Shown in pieces: positions 33,549 to 42,369 of a stretch of 64,000 bases of DNA. Position 1 is the stretch's first letter. Each line of letters begins with the position of its first letter. The stretch comes from UBA5336 sp964506685 (GTDB taxonomy: Bacteria; Pseudomonadota; Alphaproteobacteria; Caulobacterales; Hyphomonadaceae). The stretch is from positions 62,001 to 126,000 of the forward strand of contig CAZDMQ010000001.1 of assembly GCA_964506685.1 (NCBI GenBank), read 5' to 3'. The notes beneath the pieces are model-generated. The model did no database searches. It saw nothing but the letters and a program-made list of their open reading frames with translations, and was not told where the DNA came from. Position numbers and translations under genes: made by a program.

Positions 33549-35336
33549 TCAGACCGTGTCGTCCCAGCGACGGCTCAGGCGGTTGGCCGCATTGATGATC
33601 CCTACCATGGAATAGGTTTGCGGAAAGTTGCCCCAGAGTTCGCCCGTGGTGGTGTCGATGTCTTCCGACAGGAGGCCGAGCCGGTTGCGGTGGGCCAGCA
33701 CGTCCTCGAACATCGCCCGCGCCTCCTCGACCCGGCCAATCCGGGCCAGTGCATCGATGTGCCAGAAGGTGCAGGCGGTGAAGGCGGTCCTGGGCCGGCC
33801 GAAATCATCGGCTACCCGGTAGCGATAGACGTGATAGCCCTCGCGCAGTTCGGCATCCACCCGCTCGACGGTGGCGATGAACCGCGGGTCGAGGGGGTCG
33901 ATGAAACCGATCTCCGCCATCAGCAGGACCGATGCATCAAGGGCGTCGCCGCCGAAGGCGCCGGTGAAGGCGCGCCGGTCCGGGTTCCACGCTCGCTCAA
34001 GGATCGCGGCGCGGATCTCGTCGGCCCGCTCGTGCCAGAGCGCGGCCCGCTCGGTCCGGCCGAGCACGGTGGCGATGCGCGAAAGCCGGTCGCACGCGGC
34101 CCAGCACATGATGGCGGACGAGGTGTGGACGTCGGCGCGGCCGCGATACTCCCAGATGCCGGCATCGGGCGTATCCCAGACCGCATAGGCGCGTTCGCCG
34201 ACCTGCTCGAAATGCTCGAACTCGAGGAGACCGGCGCGGGCGAACAGCCGGTCGTCGAAGAAGGCCTGTGTCGCGCCGAGGATGACGTGGCCGTAGACGT
34301 CGTGCTGGACGTGCTCGGCCGCCTGGTTGCCGAACCGCACCGGCCCGTTGCCGCGATAGCCCGGAAGGTCCGGAGCGACGGCCTCGGTAAGGTCGGTCTC
34401 CAGCGCGATGCCGAAGACCGGCTGGATGTGACCGCCCCGGGTGTGCGCCACCGTGTTGCGCAGGTAGCCGAGATAGCGCTCCAGCGTGCCGACGGCCGAC
34501 AGCCGGTTGAGCGCGGTCACGGTGAAATAGGCATCGCGCAGCCAGCAGAAGCGGTAGTCCCAGTTGCGTTCCGATCCGTCATGCTCGGGAATGGAGGTGG
34601 TCAGCGCCGCGACAATCCCGCCGGTTTCCTCGTACACGCAGAGCTTCAGCGTGATCGCCGCCCGGATCACCGCAGCCTGGTAGTCCGGCGGGGTGGCCAG
34701 CCGGCGCGACCAGTCCTGCCAGTGGGCGGTGGTCCGGCGCAGCCAGTCATGGCTGATCTTCTCGACGCTGTCGGACAGCGATTCATCGGGGCCCAGCACG
34801 AAGCAGAGCGGACTGTCGAGGACGAACTCGCGCGCATCCATCACGTAGGAGACCGCAGCATCGGTGGTCACGCGGAAGCCCGCTTCCTCGTCGAGAAAGC
34901 GGATATGCGAGACGCCGCGCCGCACCGGCATGGCGCGGGCGCCCCGGGCGGTTTCGGGCGTGAGGTGCACCGTGATCTTCGGCATGCCGCTGAGCGGTTC
35001 GATGATCCGCACCATGGACGCGGGCCGGAAGATCCGTCCTCGCTGGGTGAAGCGCGGCGCAAAATCGGTGATCCGGACCGATGAGCCATCGCTGGCCGTG
35101 AGCACGGTCTCGATGATCGCGGTGTTCCGGAGATAGGCCTGTTCGCTCTTCTTCTGGCCGGAGAGATCGACCGAAAACCGGCCGCCGCCACCGAGCAGGG
35201 CGTTGAAGACCGGCTCGCCATCCAGCCGCGGCAGGCAGAGCCAGTTGAGGCAGGCCTCGCCGTCGACCAGGCCGGCGATGGTGCCATTGCCGATGATGCC
35301 GAGCTGCAGGTCGGGCGGGTTGGGGATGTCGCGCAT
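33549..35336 (-). CDS. Glycoside hydrolase family 15 protein (trehalase/glucoamylase-like)
   Basis: A 595-residue enzyme of the (alpha/alpha)6 barrel GH15 type. The N-terminal beta-sandwich (IGNGTIAGLVDGEACLNWLC) precedes the catalytic barrel, whose signature SERNWDYRFCWLRDAYFTV lies at ~255-273; the second catalytic area is LLSEDIDTTTGELWGNFPQ (~552-570), where Glu residues act as acid/base. GH15 proteins of this bacterial type include trehalases and glucan hydrolases. It follows otsB with a TGATG overlap (ATG at 35336), so I discard the longer frame at 35420. Position suggests it consumes or trims trehalose or related glucosides; the substrate is inferred. Confidence 0.9.
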   Translation of the reverse strand: MRDIPNPPDLQLGIIGNGTIAGLVDGEACLNWLCLPRLDGEPVFNALLGGGGRFSVDLSGQKKSEQAYLRNTAIIETVLTASDGSSVRITDFAPRFTQRGRIFRPASMVRIIEPLSGMPKITVHLTPETARGARAMPVRRGVSHIRFLDEEAGFRVTTDAAVSYVMDAREFVLDSPLCFVLGPDESLSDSVEKISHDWLRRTTAHWQDWSRRLATPPDYQAAVIRAAITLKLCVYEETGGIVAALTTSIPEHDGSERNWDYRFCWLRDAYFTVTALNRLSAVGTLERYLGYLRNTVAHTRGGHIQPVFGIALETDLTEAVAPDLPGYRGNGPVRFGNQAAEHVQHDVYGHVILGATQAFFDDRLFARAGLLEFEHFEQVGERAYAVWDTPDAGIWEYRGRADVHTSSAIMCWAACDRLSRIATVLGRTERAALWHERADEIRAAILERAWNPDRRAFTGAFGGDALDASVLLMAEIGFIDPLDPRFIATVERVDAELREGYHVYRYRVADDFGRPRTAFTACTFWHIDALARIGRVEEARAMFEDVLAHRNRLGLLSEDIDTTTGELWGNFPQTYSMVGIINAANRLSRRWDDTV

Positions 35337-36115
35337 CACGGGCACGGTGGCGAACTGCCGGGTTGCGCACCCATCGGGGGCGCTGTCAGGGTATGCAGGC
35401 CGGCGCGCAGCCAGTCCCACACCGCCTCGGGGGCCCCGAGCCGGTAGGACGCCACGCTGTCGCCGCTGCCCACCTTGATCGCCAGGCCGCCCAGGCGCAG
35501 GGCCACGGCCATGGCATCCTCATCCGTCGTGTCGTCGCCGATCATCACCGGGATGCGGGCGGCGAAGGCGGGCTCTTCCATCAGCCGTTCCAGCGCCCGG
35601 CCCTTGTGGGCATTGGCCGGTTTGGTCTCGAATACCATCTTGCCCTGCTGCAGGCTGTAGCCCTCGATATGGCGCACGAGATCGGCCAGTGCATCGAACA
35701 GGGCAGCCTCGACCCCCGGCGCGGCGCGGTAGTGAACTGCCACCACCGGGCCTTTCGGTTCGGCCCAGGTTCCGGGAAAGTCGGCGGTGATGGCTTCGAT
35801 GTCGGCGACCAGCGTACCGGGCGCGAGTGGGGGGGCAGTCGCCGGGGCCTCGCCCGGTGCGCAGATCTCGAGGCCATGGCTGCCGGCCCGCCAGATCGTT
35901 TCCGGCACCCTCTGCGAGAGGTCGCGTACATCCCTGCCGCTGATCGCCGCCAGGGCGCCATCAAGCGCAGCGGACAGGCGCGCGAGCTGCTCCCCGCCGC
36001 CTTCGGGCAGGGCAACGGCCAGCGGGTCGGGCTGGATCGGGGCCAGCGTTCCGTCGAAATCGAGGAACAGCGCGTGGCGGCCCGACAGGGGCGGGGGGAG
36101 CAGTTCGGACAGCAT
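35336..36115 (-). CDS. otsB: Trehalose-6-phosphate phosphatase
   Basis: A 259-residue HAD-superfamily enzyme that removes phosphate from trehalose-6-phosphate. The HAD motifs are visible: HALFLDFDGTLAPIQPDP (~14-31, nucleophile Asp), ISGRDVRDL (~58), KPANAHKGRALERLM (~164) with the conserved Lys, and VMIGDDTTDEDAM (~188-200). It lies between otsA and GH15 in one operon; its stop overlaps the GH15 start. Gap to otsA is about 50 bases. Complete and normal in length. Confidence 0.93.
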   Translation of the reverse strand: MLSELLPPPLSGRHALFLDFDGTLAPIQPDPLAVALPEGGGEQLARLSAALDGALAAISGRDVRDLSQRVPETIWRAGSHGLEICAPGEAPATAPPLAPGTLVADIEAITADFPGTWAEPKGPVVAVHYRAAPGVEAALFDALADLVRHIEGYSLQQGKMVFETKPANAHKGRALERLMEEPAFAARIPVMIGDDTTDEDAMAVALRLGGLAIKVGSGDSVASYRLGAPEAVWDWLRAGLHTLTAPPMGAQPGSSPPCP

Positions 36116-36166
36116 GCTTCGCTCCCTACAGCGACTCGAAGCGCCCGAGACAAGCCCTGATACTGA

Positions 36167-37540
36167 TCATTTTGCCGCTGCGGCTTCCAGGTCGGCGAGG
36201 AAATTGCGCCGCCACCAGCCAATGTCCTGCGTCTCGACCACCTCACGCAGCACCGCCCAGCGCTCCTTGCGCTCCTCCAGCGGCATGGTCAGGGCCTGGT
36301 GGATGGTCTCGGCCAGCCGCATCGTATCGTAGGGATTGACGATCAGCGCCGCCTGCATCTGTTCGGCCGCGCCGGCGAATTCCGACAGGATGAGGACCCC
36401 CGGATCCTCGGCGTTCTGCGACATCACGAATTCCTTGGCGACGAGGTTCATGCCATCCCGAAGCGGGGTAACGAGGCCGACACGCGCCATGTTGAACAGC
36501 CCGGCCAGCGACTCGCGGCCATAGGACCGGGCGAGGTAGCGCAGCGGCAGCCAGTCGAGATCGCCATAATCGCCATTGATCCGTCCGGACAGCTGGTCGA
36601 GTTGCTCGCGCAGGTCGCGATAGGCTTCGACCTTGGACCGTGAGGGCGGCGCGATCTGGGTGACCGAGACCTTGCCATGCAGTTCGGGGTAGGAGTCGAA
36701 GAGCTGGCCCACCGCTTCGAACCGCTCCGGCAGGCCCTTGGAATAGTCCATCCGGTCAACGCCGATGACCAGCTGGCGGTCTCCGAGAAAGCGGCCGATG
36801 GCGCGGCCGGCATCCTTGGCCTCCTCGCTCTCGACGGCCTTGGCGAAGCCCGCAGCATCAATACCGATCGGATAGGTGCCGACCTTCACCTTCGCACCGT
36901 AGGCCTCGATATAGCCGTCGCCGAGATCGACACCGCGGCAGTCCTCGACCAGGTAGCGCGCGAAATTCGAGCGGTCCTTGTCGGACTGGAAACCGATCAC
37001 GGAATAAGCGCACATGGCCCGGGCGAGCCACTGGTGTTCGGGGAGCGCCCGGAAGATTTCCGGTGCCGGGAAGGGGATATGGAGGAAGAAGCCGATCCGG
37101 CCGTCCCAGCCCTGCCGGCGCAGGCAATCGGCCATCAGCAGGAAGTGGTAATCGTGCACCCAGACCGTGTCATCCTCGCGCAGCCGGTCGATGATCGCCC
37201 CGGCAATGCGCTGGTTGACGGCCGCATAGGCCTGGAAGGCGGTGCTGTTGAACTGGGCAAGGTCGATACGATAGTGGAAGACCGGCCACAGCACATTGTT
37301 GGCATAGTCGAGATAATAGCCCTGGTGTTCCTCGTGGGTGAGGTCGGTCAGCACGAATTCGACCCCGTCATCGCGGAAGACATTCACCCCGCGCGGCGCT
37401 TCGTCGACAAGGTCGCCGCTCCAGCCGACCCAGGTCCCGCCGGTTTCCTTGAGCGATTCCCAGACCGCGACCGCCAGCCCGCCAGCCCTCGCCTGCTTTT
37501 CTGCAGCGGTGCGGTTCGAAACGGCGATCAGTCGGCCCAT
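36167..37540 (-). CDS. otsA: Trehalose-6-phosphate synthase (GT20)
   Basis: It makes trehalose-6-phosphate from UDP-glucose and glucose-6-phosphate, an osmolyte route suited to salt stress. The 457 residues carry IAVSNRTAAEKQARAGGLAV (~4-23) with the Arg/Gly that bind sugar phosphate, WVHDYHFLLM (~127), the NDP-sugar site VDRMDYSKGLPERF (~256-269), and LRDGMNLVAKEFV (~356). The ATG at 37540 behind GAGGAC is a better start than the longer GTG-type frame. It begins an operon with otsB and GH15, transcribed away from tlyA. Confidence 0.94.
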   Translation of the reverse strand: MGRLIAVSNRTAAEKQARAGGLAVAVWESLKETGGTWVGWSGDLVDEAPRGVNVFRDDGVEFVLTDLTHEEHQGYYLDYANNVLWPVFHYRIDLAQFNSTAFQAYAAVNQRIAGAIIDRLREDDTVWVHDYHFLLMADCLRRQGWDGRIGFFLHIPFPAPEIFRALPEHQWLARAMCAYSVIGFQSDKDRSNFARYLVEDCRGVDLGDGYIEAYGAKVKVGTYPIGIDAAGFAKAVESEEAKDAGRAIGRFLGDRQLVIGVDRMDYSKGLPERFEAVGQLFDSYPELHGKVSVTQIAPPSRSKVEAYRDLREQLDQLSGRINGDYGDLDWLPLRYLARSYGRESLAGLFNMARVGLVTPLRDGMNLVAKEFVMSQNAEDPGVLILSEFAGAAEQMQAALIVNPYDTMRLAETIHQALTMPLEERKERWAVLREVVETQDIGWWRRNFLADLEAAAAK

Positions 37541-37720
37541 GGGTTCAGTCCTCGTTCCTGTGGGGCTCTGCAACCTGGGCACAGGCCGGCAGGGTCGGGA
37601 CGGCCGCAGGGGCAGCGGTGCGGAGCAGGGCTTTGATCATGATTGTGACTCCGATGGTTGAACCGATAGGCTATGCCGACTGACCCTATATAGGCAGGAA
37701 GCGGTGGGGGACGTCCAGTC

Positions 37721-38491
37721 ATGGCCCGAAAAGATGGGAAATCCGGACGCAGGGCCGACACCTTCCTCGTCGAGGCCGGATATTTCGACAGTCGCTCTGC
37801 GGCCCGTGCCGCGATCGAAGCCGGGTGCGTGCTGGCCGACGGCGTGCTCGTCAGGCGGCCAAGCCAGATGCTGCATGCCGGCATGGCGATCGAGGCCAGC
37901 CCGGCCCATCCCTATGTCTCCCGGGGCGGGGTGAAGCTGGCCCATGCGCTGGGCGCGTTCGGCATCGATGTGGCGGGGCGATGCTGCCTCGATCTCGGTG
38001 CCTCGACCGGCGGGTTCACCGACGTCCTTCTGCAGCGCGGTGCAGCGCACGTCATCGCGGTCGATGTCGGGACCGGACAGCTGCATCCGCGCCTGCGCGA
38101 CGATCACCGGGTCCGGGTCCTGGAGCAGCAGGATGTCCGCACGCTCGAGCCGGCCATGATTGGGGCGCTGCCGGATCTGCTTGTCGGCGATCTCAGCTTC
38201 ATCAGCCTTGAAAAGGCGCTGGCCGGCCCGCTCTCGCTGGCCGCGCCGGTGGCCGATCTTGTCGTGCTGTTCAAGCCGCAGTTCCAGGTCGGCCGCGCGC
38301 ATGTCGGACGCGGCGGCCTGGTACGTGCCGGCGAGGCGGTGGAGGCTGCCGAGGCAGCGTTCACGCGCTGGCTGGACCGGCAGGGCTGGGACATCCTGGC
38401 CTGGGAGGACAGCCCCATCCGCGGCGGCGATGGCAATGCCGAACGGCTCGTCCACGCCCGGCGCCGCCGCTCCATGGCGCAGCCCGGCTGA
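37721..38491 (+). CDS. tlyA: TlyA-family rRNA (cytidine-2'-O)-methyltransferase
   Basis: A 256-residue enzyme that methylates rRNA cytidines (as in TlyA) or acts as a hemolysin-annotated homologue. The N-terminal S4 RNA-binding domain (RADTFLVEAGYFDSRSAARA, ~11-30) is followed by a Rossmann SAM domain: the loop CLDLGASTGGFTDVLLQRGA (~88-107), DVGTGQLHP, and the catalytic Lys region FKPQFQVGRAHVGRGG (~184-199). Length and order are normal for the family. It faces the thiolase gene convergently, with a hairpin between them. Confidence 0.92.
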   Translation: MARKDGKSGRRADTFLVEAGYFDSRSAARAAIEAGCVLADGVLVRRPSQMLHAGMAIEASPAHPYVSRGGVKLAHALGAFGIDVAGRCCLDLGASTGGFTDVLLQRGAAHVIAVDVGTGQLHPRLRDDHRVRVLEQQDVRTLEPAMIGALPDLLVGDLSFISLEKALAGPLSLAAPVADLVVLFKPQFQVGRAHVGRGGLVRAGEAVEAAEAAFTRWLDRQGWDILAWEDSPIRGGDGNAERLVHARRRRSMAQPG

Positions 38492-38573
38492 TCCGGCCGG
38501 CCCGGCACTCCTCCGGGCCGAAGGACTTCGGCGGGCCATGTCGATCCATCGCCCGCCGGTTTGTCAGGTTACC

Positions 38574-38594
38574 GGACCGGTTGGGGACCGGTCC
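38574..38594. terminator. Hairpin between convergent tlyA and thiolase genes
   Basis: GGACCGGT and ACCGGTCC form a perfect 8-bp stem around TGGGG. It can serve either strand. The plus-strand side is followed by a pyrimidine-rich stretch with few consecutive Ts, so it may be a weak or factor-assisted terminator. Confidence 0.4.
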
Positions 38595-38604
38595 TCGCCT
38601 CTTC

Positions 38605-39849
38605 TCAGGCGCCCATGCGCTCGATGATGATGGCCGGGGCCATGCCGCCGGCAGCGCACATGGTGATGAGGCCGTACTTGCCGCCGGTCCGCTCCAGCTC
38701 GTCGAGCACGGTGCCGATGAGGATCGAGCCTGTTGCCCCGATGGGATGGCCGAGCGCCATGGCGCCGCCATTCACGTTCACCTTGTCGCGCGGCAGGTCG
38801 AGATCGCGGATGAATTTCTCCGCCACCACGGCAAACGCCTCATTGATCTCCCAGAGATCGATATCGTCCCGCTTGAGGCCGGCCTTCTCCAGCACCTTCT
38901 TCGCGGCGGGGACGGGGGCATTGAGCATCAGCGTCGGGCAGTCGCCCATGTTCGCGGTGGCAACGATCCGCGCGCGGGGGGTGAGCCCGTTCTTGTCGGC
39001 ATAGGCCTTCGAGGCCAGCAACACCGCACCGGCACCATCGACGACGCCGGAGGAGTTGCCGGCATGGTGGATATGCTCGATCCTGAGGTCGGGATATTTC
39101 GCATTGATCAGGCCGCGATAGGTGGTGCCGTTCTCGTCCAGCGGCACGTCGGCCAGCATCTCGAAGGCCGGCTTGAGGCTGGCAAGGCCCTCCAGTGTGG
39201 TCTGCGGGCGCGGGAATTCCTCGCGGTCGAGCGCGAGCGTACCGTCTTCCTTGTAGACGGGGATCAGCGACTTGTCGAAGCGGCCTTCCTCGATGGCGCG
39301 GGCGGCCCGCTTCTGGCTCTCGACGGCCAGTTCCTCGGTGGCCTGCCGGGAAATGCCCTCCATGGAGGCGATGGCATCGCCGCACACACCCTGGTGCGAC
39401 TGGGGATGCCTCGCGCGCAGGCTGAGATTGCCGTTGTCCATCATCGGCGGGCTTTTCCGATCGGCTGTGGACGCGGTGTAGGACATCATCTCGGTCCCGC
39501 CGGCGACGACGAGATCCTCCATGCCGGACATGACCTGGGCGGCGGCGAGGTTGACGCTGGTGATGCCGGAGCCGCAGAAGCGGTCAAGCGTGACGCCTGA
39601 GGCCTTGATGTCATAGCCGGCATCGAGCGCGGCCATGCGGCCGAGGTCGCCGCCCTGCTTGCCGCGCTGCGATGAGGTGCCCCAGATGACGTCGTCGACT
39701 TCGGCGGTATTGAGTTCATTGCGCTCGGCCAGTGCCTTCAGCACGGTCGCGGCGAGATGCTGGGGGTGGCAGTCCGCCAGCGCCCCCTTGCCGACCTTGC
39801 CGATCCCACGCGGGGTGCGGCAGGCATCGATGATATACGCTTCGGCCAT
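38605..39849 (-). CDS. Acetyl-CoA C-acyltransferase (thiolase)
   Basis: A 414-residue thiolase for the last step of beta-oxidation or the reverse Claisen condensation. All three catalytic sites are intact: the nucleophile Cys in VTLDRFCGSGITSVNLAAAQ (~84-103), NEAFAVVAEKF (~343), and GGAMALGHPIGATGS (~372-386) with the catalytic His, then MCAAGGMAPAI with the second Cys. It contrasts with the enzyme at 5.2 kb, where that His is replaced. AGGAGG lies seven bases before the ATG. No partner hydratase/dehydrogenase genes are adjacent, so it may act alone on a range of chain lengths. Confidence 0.93.
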   Translation of the reverse strand: MAEAYIIDACRTPRGIGKVGKGALADCHPQHLAATVLKALAERNELNTAEVDDVIWGTSSQRGKQGGDLGRMAALDAGYDIKASGVTLDRFCGSGITSVNLAAAQVMSGMEDLVVAGGTEMMSYTASTADRKSPPMMDNGNLSLRARHPQSHQGVCGDAIASMEGISRQATEELAVESQKRAARAIEEGRFDKSLIPVYKEDGTLALDREEFPRPQTTLEGLASLKPAFEMLADVPLDENGTTYRGLINAKYPDLRIEHIHHAGNSSGVVDGAGAVLLASKAYADKNGLTPRARIVATANMGDCPTLMLNAPVPAAKKVLEKAGLKRDDIDLWEINEAFAVVAEKFIRDLDLPRDKVNVNGGAMALGHPIGATGSILIGTVLDELERTGGKYGLITMCAAGGMAPAIIIERMGA

Positions 39850-40210
39850 GGTCTGTCCTCCTGTATCACTTTTCTAGCCACTGAAAGCAGGGCCGCGCTT
39901 GCCCCTACGCAAGTCAAGTCCCGGTCGCTGGGACTGCGCGCCTTTCTCGGGGGGGCTGGCGAGCGATACCTGTGTCTCGGCGCCCGCTCGCAGGGGCCGC
40001 TCGGACAGCGCGCTCGCCTCATGCGTGCAAGGATGCATCACCGGGAGCGAATCATGGCGGCACGCGGTGTGTCCGAATTGATCGCACCGTACCTTTGCGC
40101 CATATGTTTACCGAAGACCAAGAACGTCGGGGTGTCCGCCTTAATTGGGCCTCGACAGGGGTATAGTGCCGGCACCGAAGATGTCGGGTCAGTGAGCGGG
40201 CAGGGTATCC
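39850..40210. other. Intergenic region between divergent thiolase and exoprotein genes
   Basis: These 361 bases carry the start signals of both divergent genes. The left end holds the AGGAGG of the thiolase. A GTATAG -10-like hexamer lies near 40165 but has no matching -35. Short open frames here have no ribosome site and no recognisable product. I see no RNA gene. Confidence 0.45.
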
Positions 40211-42229
40211 ATGTTGAAACGGCTTTTGATTGTGACGATCCGGGCGATCCGTGGAAGCTCCACGGGCAAGGCCGTTGCCGTGCTGACCCTTGTGGGGGCG
40301 GGCTATGGCGCCACCCAGCTCGCCACGCTGATGTCGGAGCGCTCGCAGCAGAAGACCATGCTTGCCGGCACCGATGACACGCTCGCGACCGACCCGCCCG
40401 ATCGCCCGGCCGGGGCCTGGGTCGAGACGCTTGGCGACCGCGACTACGAGAAGATCGTCTCCGTCGCCCTGCTGCCAGGGGACGAGGTTGCCTTTGCCGG
40501 TCTGAGCGTCGGCCTCGATCCGGCAGACGGTTCCGAGGCCCGGCTGGTGCGGGCCAGCGCAAGCGGCGAGATCCTGTCCGAGACCGTGCTCAACGGGCTG
40601 GATAACGCGACCGTTTCGGACATCGCGCTCGGCAGTGATGGCGAGGCCTTCTTCACATCGTGGCAGGAAGGCGCGATCCGGCTGACCAAGCTCGATCCCG
40701 GCGGCCGGTTCCTTTGGGAACGCGAGTTCACCGTGTCCAATCCGTCGGCGCGGGTGCTGGTCGCGCCGGCGCCGGACGGGGCGGCCATGGTGCTGCTGTC
40801 GGAAGCCTTCAGCGAAGGCGAGATGCGGATCATGCGGCTCGACAGTGACGGCCGGGTCGTCTGGCGCCGCGACGTGACCGCTGCGATCGGCGGCCCGCGG
40901 AGCCTCGGCATCGAGGCGGATTCCATCGGCGGGGGCGTGTTCGCCGCCTCGGTCACGCCGGAAGATGGCGTGCAGGGGGTCGAACTGGTCCGGCTCGACC
41001 GGCGTGGGCGGGAAATCTGGCGGCAGACCGTGCAGACCACCGCCGAAGCCGGCCTGTCCGATCTCTATGTCGACGCCGACGGGGTCTCGGTCCTCATCGG
41101 CGGCGCGGGGGCACAGGTGTTCAAGCTCGACCCCCTCGGCCAGTTCATCTGGGCCCGCGACCTGCCCGATATCCATGCCACGGGCAGCAAGATTGTCGGT
41201 CGCAGCGATACGGGCGAACTGCATGTCATCGCCCAGCCACTGGGCACCGATTCACCCGAGAGCCGGCTCTGGATTGCCAGCTTCGATGCCGACGGGCGTC
41301 CGCGCTGGACCCGCCTGCGCGCACACGCGCAAACCGTCCGGATCGAGGATTTCGAAGTCGACAGTCGCGGCGGCATCTATGCCGGCGGCGCGATCAGCCG
41401 GCGGCGCAACAGCGATACCGACATGCTGATGGCGTTCTTCACCTCCGATGGCGAGTTTCCGGAGGCGTTCACAGCCGTGACCCTCGGCGAGGAGGATGTC
41501 TCGCGGCCGGCCGGGCGCGGCCCCCTCGTTTCGCTGGAGACCGGCGAAGCCCTGCTGTCGGCCAGCCTGCCGGCAACCGGAAGCGGCACGGTCACCAGCG
41601 AGGGGAGGGTCGTGGCCGAGCCGGCTGCCGCCATTCCCGACCCGGTTTCCAGCGTTCGCGAAGTGTCGTCGCCGGACGCCCTTGCCGTGGCCGCCGTGGC
41701 CGTGGCGCCCGAAGCCGTCACCGAGACGCCGGGGGAGACCGGGACCGGTGCTGCCGGCGCGGACGAACCGGCGGGCCAGACAGCGCCGACCGGCACTGCC
41801 CTTACCGGGGATCGGGCCGGGACCGGGGACGGGGCTGCACCTGCAGCCGGTTCGGCGGAGGCCGGGGACCAAGTGGCGGCCATCGCGACCGACCCGGCCG
41901 CCGGAGCGCAGGACCCCGGCACACAGACCGCTTCGACGACACCCGTGCCGGCACCTGCCCCCTCGCGCTCGCCGGTGCAGTCGATTGCCGCGCCCGCCGG
42001 CACGCTGTCCGGCACCTTCAGTTATGACTGCACGTTCATCTGCCAGGCGACCATGGTCGATGAGAGTCTGAAGTTCCCGGTCACGCGCCGGATCGAGGAT
42101 GTCTCCGAGGCCAATGCGGACCTGTTCTCGCTCGACGCCATGGCGCTCGATTCCGGGGTCTGCCTGGCCGAAGGAGGCCGGGTGCCGTCGGGTGCGCGCC
42201 TGCCGCCGGTCTGCGAGCGCCTGAACTGA
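40211..42229 (+). CDS. Membrane-anchored beta-propeller-like protein, unknown
   Basis: A 672-residue protein. A hydrophobic N-terminus (VAVLTLVGAGYGATQLATLM, ~21-40) makes it membrane-anchored or secreted. Residues ~75-470 are a run of repeats with 'x-LD-x2-G-x-FLW-x-R-x-F'-like turns (LDPGGRFLWEREF, LDSDGRVVWRRDV, LDRRGREIWRQTV, LDPLGQFIWARDL, FDADGRPRWTRLR), a pattern of beta-propellers of the YVTN/PQQ type. A long Ala/Pro/Thr/Glu linker (~490-610) comes next, and a small C-terminal domain with four cysteines (YDCTFICQ, GVCLAEGG, PPVCERLN). It sits next to the EPS locus, but I have no direct evidence for a link. Confidence 0.7.
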   Translation: MLKRLLIVTIRAIRGSSTGKAVAVLTLVGAGYGATQLATLMSERSQQKTMLAGTDDTLATDPPDRPAGAWVETLGDRDYEKIVSVALLPGDEVAFAGLSVGLDPADGSEARLVRASASGEILSETVLNGLDNATVSDIALGSDGEAFFTSWQEGAIRLTKLDPGGRFLWEREFTVSNPSARVLVAPAPDGAAMVLLSEAFSEGEMRIMRLDSDGRVVWRRDVTAAIGGPRSLGIEADSIGGGVFAASVTPEDGVQGVELVRLDRRGREIWRQTVQTTAEAGLSDLYVDADGVSVLIGGAGAQVFKLDPLGQFIWARDLPDIHATGSKIVGRSDTGELHVIAQPLGTDSPESRLWIASFDADGRPRWTRLRAHAQTVRIEDFEVDSRGGIYAGGAISRRRNSDTDMLMAFFTSDGEFPEAFTAVTLGEEDVSRPAGRGPLVSLETGEALLSASLPATGSGTVTSEGRVVAEPAAAIPDPVSSVREVSSPDALAVAAVAVAPEAVTETPGETGTGAAGADEPAGQTAPTGTALTGDRAGTGDGAAPAAGSAEAGDQVAAIATDPAAGAQDPGTQTASTTPVPAPAPSRSPVQSIAAPAGTLSGTFSYDCTFICQATMVDESLKFPVTRRIEDVSEANADLFSLDAMALDSGVCLAEGGRVPSGARLPPVCERLN

Positions 42230-42369
42230 GGCGGGGCCCGGCGAGATCCCCGCCCCGCCGGTGACAAGTCTGGTGCCGATCTTGCAGTTTGCCGAAAGAA
42301 CCGGTTGGCTTTTCCTGTGTGAGACGGTTTACCCGTCGCGCAGGGGCAACCGGGGGCGAGCGCGGGTGG

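Noticed and set aside
42230..42259. Hairpin after the propeller-like gene (GGCGGGG/CCCCGCC)
   Set aside because: The loop is 16 bases long, the stem is plain GC background and no T tract follows, so I do not call it a terminator.
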